A stretch of 64,000 bases of DNA. Origin: Bog-473 sp963756025. GTDB lineage: Bacteria; Actinomycetota; Acidimicrobiia; Acidimicrobiales; RAAP-2. Below, in pieces: positions 59,611 through 64,000 of the stretch (position 1 is its first letter; each line of letters opens with the position of its first letter). A program made the translations under genes and the position numbers. The notes beneath the pieces were generated by a model that was not told the origin of the DNA, did no database searches, and was given only the letters and a program-made list of their open reading frames with translations. The stretch is from NCBI GenBank assembly GCA_963756025.1, contig CAVWMF010000008.1:1-64000 (forward strand), written 5' to 3'.

Positions 59611-61127
59611 TCGCCAAGGTCACCTTCGGCTCCTCGGGCCGTGGGCTCATCCGCTACCTGTTCGGACCGGGCCAGGCGAACGAGCACACCGACCAACGGG
59701 TCATCACCTCGGGACTCGAGCTGGGCGGCGATGCGCTGGCGGGTGGCAACTTGTCGAGCGAGCAGATCGCCGACATCGGTTCGGGACTCGACGCGGCCCA
59801 CGAGGAATTCGGCACGAACCCGAAGGGTGGCCACATCCTCCATGTGTCGCTGTCGCTCCCACCCGGCGATCGCCAGTTGAGCGACGATCAGTGGGCACAG
59901 ATCGCCCACAAGGCCATGGAGGCGTTGGGCTTGGAGGGTGAAGGAAAGCAACCCGCGGCCTGGGTGGCGATCGGGCACGGGACGAGTGCCAACGGCAACC
60001 AGCACATCCACCTGGCGGCATCCCTGGTCCGGGTCGACGGCAGCCGGGTAAATGCCTGGCAGTCCAAGCGGACCCTGTCTCGACTGTGTGCCGAGATCGA
60101 GTCCACTACGGCCTGACCGTCATAGAGGGCCGAGCGGGCAAGGGGATGCCCGGGCTGAGCAGAGCCGAACTGGAGCGCACCGCCAGGGAGCAAATGGCCG
60201 AGCCCCCGCGGCTTACCCTCGCCCGCATGGTGCGGGAGGCGTCGGTTGCCTCCAGAGACGAAGCGGAGTTCGTCCGGCGATTGCGGGGGAGCGGAGTACT
60301 CCTGCGACCCCGTTTCGAGACCGGAGGGAAAGAGGCCGTCGTCGGCTATTCGGTCGCCGTAAGGACCAGGGACGGCGCCGCGCCGATCTGGTTCGGCGGA
60401 GGAAAGCTGGCGAGGGACTTGACCCTGCCGAACCTGCGCCAGTTCTGGGAGGTCTCAGTGGCGGATCGCAAGTCGGCGGTTATCGAATGGAGCGCCGCCA
60501 AGGCGGTGGCCCCAGGGAGAGAAACCATCGTTGGTATTCCCGACGACTGGCGTCGAGCGGCGGGGGCCATCGAAAGGGCCGTCGAGAAGTTGAAGCAAGT
60601 ACCAGTGTCCGACCTCGCCGCATGGCGCGGGGCTTCCCGAGAAGCCGCCGGCCTCTTTGCCGCCTGGTCGAGACGCTTCGAACGGGACAGCTCCCGGGCC
60701 GATGGCAGCAGCGGCAGACGCACTGGCTCGATCGGCGCAGAACCGACCAGGTGATCCGGTGCCGAGCCGGGACGCGGCAGCGAACTTTCGCGGGGTGGCG
60801 GCGATCGTGGCCCAGTCGCAGCTGAGCAACAAGTCGCCGATGGCCTGGGCCATGCTGATCGACCAGCTCGGTCGAACACTCCGGACGATCGGCGAAGCCC
60901 ACGTTGCCCGAGGGGAAACGGAAACGGCCCGAGGGTTGGTCGACGATCTCTCCCGAGAACTCGAGGTGCTGCACGATCGGTTCGAGACGAGCTCACCGCA
61001 AGAGCTGGTACCGGGTGAGCGAATGGCCGATGAGCGCAACCCTCAGTCCGGGCACGAGATCGCTAAAACCCACGTTGCGCGTCACCGCGGACGGGGGTCA
61101 AGCCACGGTCGCGGCTTTGGACGCTAG
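59607..61127 (+). CDS. Relaxase/mobilization nuclease
   Basis: Nicks oriT and carries the transferred strand; about 506 residues. The N-terminus IAKVTFGSSGRGLIRYLFGP is typical of actinobacterial relaxases. The metal-binding histidines lie in IGHGTSANGNQHIHLAASLV, and another His in GGHILHVSLSLPPGDR. A deleted C near 60105 shifts the frame in ESHYGLTVIEGRAGKGMPG; another shift near 60700 joins a C-terminal helical region (LSNKSPMAWAMLIDQLGRTL). A catalytic Tyr was not pinpointed. MOBP-like is most probable. It overlaps mobC. Confidence 0.87.
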
Positions 61128-61501
61128 CGATACCTCGGAGTTCGCGAGCATCCCAGCAGTGACGCCGCCTTCGGCGAAAGGCATGGCTGACACGAGAAAG
61201 TGGAGCCAGGAGGCTTCTTGCCAAATGCCTGTTGCCATACTCGTGGAGCGTGGTAACATACCGCTTGCCGCGTTGTCGGTTGAAGTACGGCCACGATGAG
61301 GAGCCTGGGCTTGTCCCTCCTCTAAATCGATAGGCGTTAACGAGCTGGTCTTGTTTACGTCGAGGGCACGACTGAGGCGACAGCGTCGTGTCAAGGGGTA
61401 CGCCGAGGAGTTTCTCGGTCCTCCCGAGGTGCGGGGCGCCCGAGGCTTCGGTCTCCGGACGACCGGTTTCATTCGTCCGAACCGAGCAAAGGAGGCGCCT
61501 C
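61128..61501. other. Intergenic region before the cargo genes
   Basis: 374 bp between relaxase and the unknown gene. An open frame runs through on each strand, but neither shows convincing coding character. No repeat of the upstream dyad type was found. The only clear signal is the ribosome site AAAGGAGG at 61488-61495. The promoter of the cargo genes should lie here. Confidence 0.5.
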
Positions 61502-63508
61502 ATGCCCACCGATCCCGTTGCACTAGAACCGCAGCACCGTGTTGCCCAAACCATCCTTTTGGATGACGATGCTGGGCTACCTCCGAAGCCGATAGCCCGA
61601 CCGCCGAGTCGGGCCAAGGCGGCCGCCCGTCAGCGTCTTGCTGACGCTTTGGCAGAGCGCCATCTGCACGACGAAGCATCTGCGATGGCGATTGCGCGCG
61701 CTGTTGTAGACCCGACCCGGACTCGCATTGCTTTGAACGTACCTATCAATGAGCGTGTGCCTGGCGGCACGCTTCACATGGTGCACGTCGATGTGTGGCC
61801 ACCTGCTGTCACACCCAGCCCCATCAATCCCCGAGCGGCGGGGGATCGCCCCTTCCCAGCTGGCGCGGCTGCCGATCCCCGCACCGGGCGCTTCCGTCGT
61901 CCGTTAGTGGCCGCGAGTTGCGACGTCACGGGCGCACCGATCCTGTCCCTCGAGGTCGAAGATCAAGAACACGTCGTCGAAACTCTTCAGAAGTCCATGG
62001 ATGTCCTAATGTCCACGGCGGAAAAGCTGATAGCTGACCTTCCCATTCAGGGGGTCATGAGGCCCATAACTGTCGTGCCTCTTCGCATTACGCACACGGA
62101 TGGTGAGCCCGATCTGACGGTGGCCACATCTCCTGATGGGTCCAGCAGGACGACCATTGCATGGGGACACTGGGGGTTGGACACCGCCGCTGAGGTGTAC
62201 CGCAATGATGACCGGAAGTTGGGCCAGAGGATCTCCCGAGTGGAGGGCTTGACCGACAAGGACGCATCGTTGCTGACCGATGAGGAGCGCGCCTTGCTGC
62301 GTCTCGCGACTATGCCCGCTGAGATCATCGTTGGCTACACGCCTGACCCGGGATCTACGACCACCTTCTCTCAGGCGGTAGAGGCTTGGGTGGCGGCGAT
62401 CCACATTGATCCGCCACGACCCTGGGGCACGTCGGCTGACCTTGACACGAAGGCGTCCACCATCCTGGCGGCCTTTGCCGAGCAGGCAGGTTGGAGTGTC
62501 GATTACCTCGACTACATCGCCGGCATGCTGACGCCTGACGAAGCGATTGGTGCCGGATTTCGTCCGGAAATCGACGCGAGAGCCGTGGAAATCATTGCGG
62601 TGCTTGGCGACGACGAGTACATGAAGATCCTCAACGACGGTCTGCGTCGATTGGTTGGCGGTGGTCGTCGACCACGTCGACCGGAGCGACTCGAACCGCT
62701 AGTCGAGTTGATGCTCCGCCCCCTGCGGGGCATCGCCACCCCAGCGGAAGTGTCAGTAGCCCGCGTAATACTGGCCAACCTGCGAGACATGGCCGAGTGG
62801 AATCGGCGGGGCTGGCGGCCGAGTTCGCTCGACCTCGACAGTCTACGTGGGTCAGCTGGCTCTGAGCTTGAGGATGCCTCGTCGGGTCGTGAGGACTACG
62901 AGGAGGCTGGGCTGGTCGGGGTCTTTGTCTTGGAGTTGACGTTCATGGCGGCATTCTGGCTGGCCCGCTTCGGTGGCCTACGGAGGCAGACCCATCGGGG
63001 AGAAGGCTCCGACGACCGGGAACCGCAACATCTCCTTCGCGCGATGATGAACTCTCAGTATGGCTTAGACATCTTGAAGAAAATTATCGAGGACGGGCGG
63101 GCAGGCAGAGCCCCTCGGGGTATCCGGCCTGATGGATCCATCGCCATGAATGCCACTGGAGAAGAAATCCTTGTCTCAACGGAGTGGCTCAAAGAGGCGT
63201 TTCCTGTAGGCGTGCGGACCGGCCCGGCGCCGGAACGTCCGAGCTACACCCAAGCCGTCCTTGCGGTGCAGAACTCCATAGACGAGGTGACTTCGTCCTT
63301 ACGAGCTCTCACCTCTGTCCAAGGACCTGCCGGCGAGCGTCTGGCCCACACGCTTGGCATCAAGCCCTCAGTCGTTGAGAATATGCGCCGCAACCTCAGC
63401 TTGGCGTCGGATGAGGTGGGTTTCTGCGGCCGTGTGTGGCAAGAGCGACACAATGCCGACACTCTTCACCTTGACGTCGATACCGAGGACGAGGTTGCTC
63501 AGGCATGA
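61502..63508 (+). CDS. Unrecognised 668-residue cytoplasmic protein, element cargo
   Basis: Intact and long. The ATG at 61502 is chosen because a perfect AAAGGAGG sits 6 bp before it; the frame is open to 61388. No signal peptide; one hydrophobic stretch (VGVFVLELTFMAAFWLARFG) near residue 480 may be a buried helix. Other parts: FGLD-like GHWGLDTAAEVYRNDDRKLG; AVEAWVAAIHIDPPRPWGTS near residue 300; DDEYMKILNDGLRRLVGGGR; and a C-terminal helical end. Codon use is less GC-biased than its chromosomal neighbours. I cannot assign a family. The stop overlaps the next gene by 4 bp. Confidence 0.75.
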   Translation: MPTDPVALEPQHRVAQTILLDDDAGLPPKPIARPPSRAKAAARQRLADALAERHLHDEASAMAIARAVVDPTRTRIALNVPINERVPGGTLHMVHVDVWPPAVTPSPINPRAAGDRPFPAGAAADPRTGRFRRPLVAASCDVTGAPILSLEVEDQEHVVETLQKSMDVLMSTAEKLIADLPIQGVMRPITVVPLRITHTDGEPDLTVATSPDGSSRTTIAWGHWGLDTAAEVYRNDDRKLGQRISRVEGLTDKDASLLTDEERALLRLATMPAEIIVGYTPDPGSTTTFSQAVEAWVAAIHIDPPRPWGTSADLDTKASTILAAFAEQAGWSVDYLDYIAGMLTPDEAIGAGFRPEIDARAVEIIAVLGDDEYMKILNDGLRRLVGGGRRPRRPERLEPLVELMLRPLRGIATPAEVSVARVILANLRDMAEWNRRGWRPSSLDLDSLRGSAGSELEDASSGREDYEEAGLVGVFVLELTFMAAFWLARFGGLRRQTHRGEGSDDREPQHLLRAMMNSQYGLDILKKIIEDGRAGRAPRGIRPDGSIAMNATGEEILVSTEWLKEAFPVGVRTGPAPERPSYTQAVLAVQNSIDEVTSSLRALTSVQGPAGERLAHTLGIKPSVVENMRRNLSLASDEVGFCGRVWQERHNADTLHLDVDTEDEVAQA

Positions 63509-63918
63509 ACATCAACACCTACGAAGTGCTTTGCTCATATGCCGGAACGCGGTTATTTCGCCCTCACCCTTGGCCAGTGCCCGCCGGTCGGCCGTTTCCG
63601 CTTGACTTCACGTCGGCGGTCTACGTAGTCATTGGTGGGGATGGGCGATGTTGTTATGTGGGTTCGGTCTGCCGGACCTCCGGAGGCTTGAGCGATCGGA
63701 TTGCTGAACACTTGAATGACCCAACCAAATATCTGAAATGGCACTCAATCTGGGTACTGCCTATCCGATCGGATACTCCGCTTAGCGAAGTACGTCGGAT
63801 CGAAGGAGTTGTTGGGGCTCACCTTGGGCCCTATGGGTCACATCGACTGCCGCCGCCTCGGCCCCGGGACGAGAATGCTCAGAGTCGCCAGATCAGCACC
63901 GCATTGGTGGGTCAGTAA
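63505..63918 (+). CDS. GIY-YIG-like small protein
   Basis: 137 residues. The core VYVVIGGDGRCCYVGSVCR followed by GLSDRIAEHL matches the GIY-YIG nuclease fold (a VYV strand, a YVG strand, then Arg and His on the helix); EVRRIEGVVGAHLGPYGSHR supplies the later acidic segment with a conserved-type Glu. The first motif reads VYV/YVG rather than GIY/YIG, so catalysis is uncertain. It is translationally coupled to the upstream unknown gene (ATGA) and to the next gene (TAATG). Confidence 0.7.
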   Translation: MNINTYEVLCSYAGTRLFRPHPWPVPAGRPFPLDFTSAVYVVIGGDGRCCYVGSVCRTSGGLSDRIAEHLNDPTKYLKWHSIWVLPIRSDTPLSEVRRIEGVVGAHLGPYGSHRLPPPRPRDENAQSRQISTALVGQ

Positions 63919-64000
63919 TGAGCACCATTTATCGGACCGTGTTTACCGACGATCGCTCTGACCTCATGATTGGTGCCCGAGATCTTTTCTCAAGTTGGTT
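63918..64000 (+). CDS. Start of a third cargo gene, cut by the window edge
   Basis: Begins with ATG at 63918 overlapping the stop of the GIY-YIG-like gene (TAATG) and reads STIYRTVFTDDRSDLMIGAR before the sequence ends. Too short to identify. The overlap shows that it belongs to the same transcript. Confidence 0.6.
   Translation, partial: MSTIYRTVFTDDRSDLMIGARDLFSSW

Noticed and set aside
61063..61617. 184-residue open frame on the minus strand before the cargo genes
   Set aside because: It overlaps the start of the unknown 668-residue gene, which has a perfect ribosome site, and shows no conserved motif.

Overview
The window comes from a high-GC actinobacterium. The evidence is the uniformly GC-rich codon use, a DapC-type aminotransferase, a DesA3-like desaturase next to its ferredoxin reductase, a Rv2229c-like zinc-ribbon protein beside a phosphatase, CydDC, and LuxR regulators of the LAL type. 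An acidimicrobial-type lineage is possible, but I cannot fix the genus. No rRNA, tRNA, CRISPR array or insertion sequence was seen.

Most genes between 1 and 43.6 kb are broken by one or more single-base frameshifts, although the protein sequence is well conserved on both sides of each break. From 43.9 to 57.4 kb almost every gene is intact. The pattern looks like residual indel errors in the assembly rather than real gene decay, so broken genes are annotated here as single CDS with the break points stated.

Layout. 0-18.8 kb is metabolic: lipid desaturation (desaturase and reductase), a fused indolepyruvate ferredoxin oxidoreductase with a divergent Lrp regulator, a PLP lyase/decarboxylase, a DapC-like aminotransferase, PhzF, a NUDIX/zinc-ribbon/phosphatase/DUF2889 run, PPK2, CydDC and a dienelactone hydrolase. 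18.8-34 kb is a signalling and export block. A NarL-type response regulator fused to a class III nucleotide cyclase stands divergent from a cNMP-binding protein, an MBL hydrolase and an FAD oxidoreductase. Around it lie an ABC ATPase, two full-length FtsX-type permeases, a third permease reduced to its two ends by an internal deletion, a sensor kinase and two more receivers. 34-43 kb holds an OmpR/kinase pair, MscL with a zinc ribbon, UspA, a zinc alcohol dehydrogenase, a PAS-GGDEF protein, a beta-propeller protein and a NarL-type kinase/regulator pair. 43-47 kb has cell-envelope proteins and a second GGDEF protein.

47.5-57.4 kb is an MFS transporter divergent from a LAL regulator, followed by an operon (small protein, PspC, MMPL, cupin, NAD-dependent epimerase, alpha/beta hydrolase, DUF4260) that starts behind a tandem CCTAGG-centred repeat.

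57.5-64 kb looks like a mobilisable element. It has an excisionase-like HTH gene, a 1.2-kb non-coding region with 12-bp tandem repeats and a family of 20-bp dyads, MobC, a relaxase, then an apparently co-transcribed set of an unrecognised 668-residue protein, a GIY-YIG-like protein and a third gene cut by the window edge. The best candidates for something undescribed are the kinase-controlled cyclase/cNMP-effector module and this right-hand cargo together with the dyad family.
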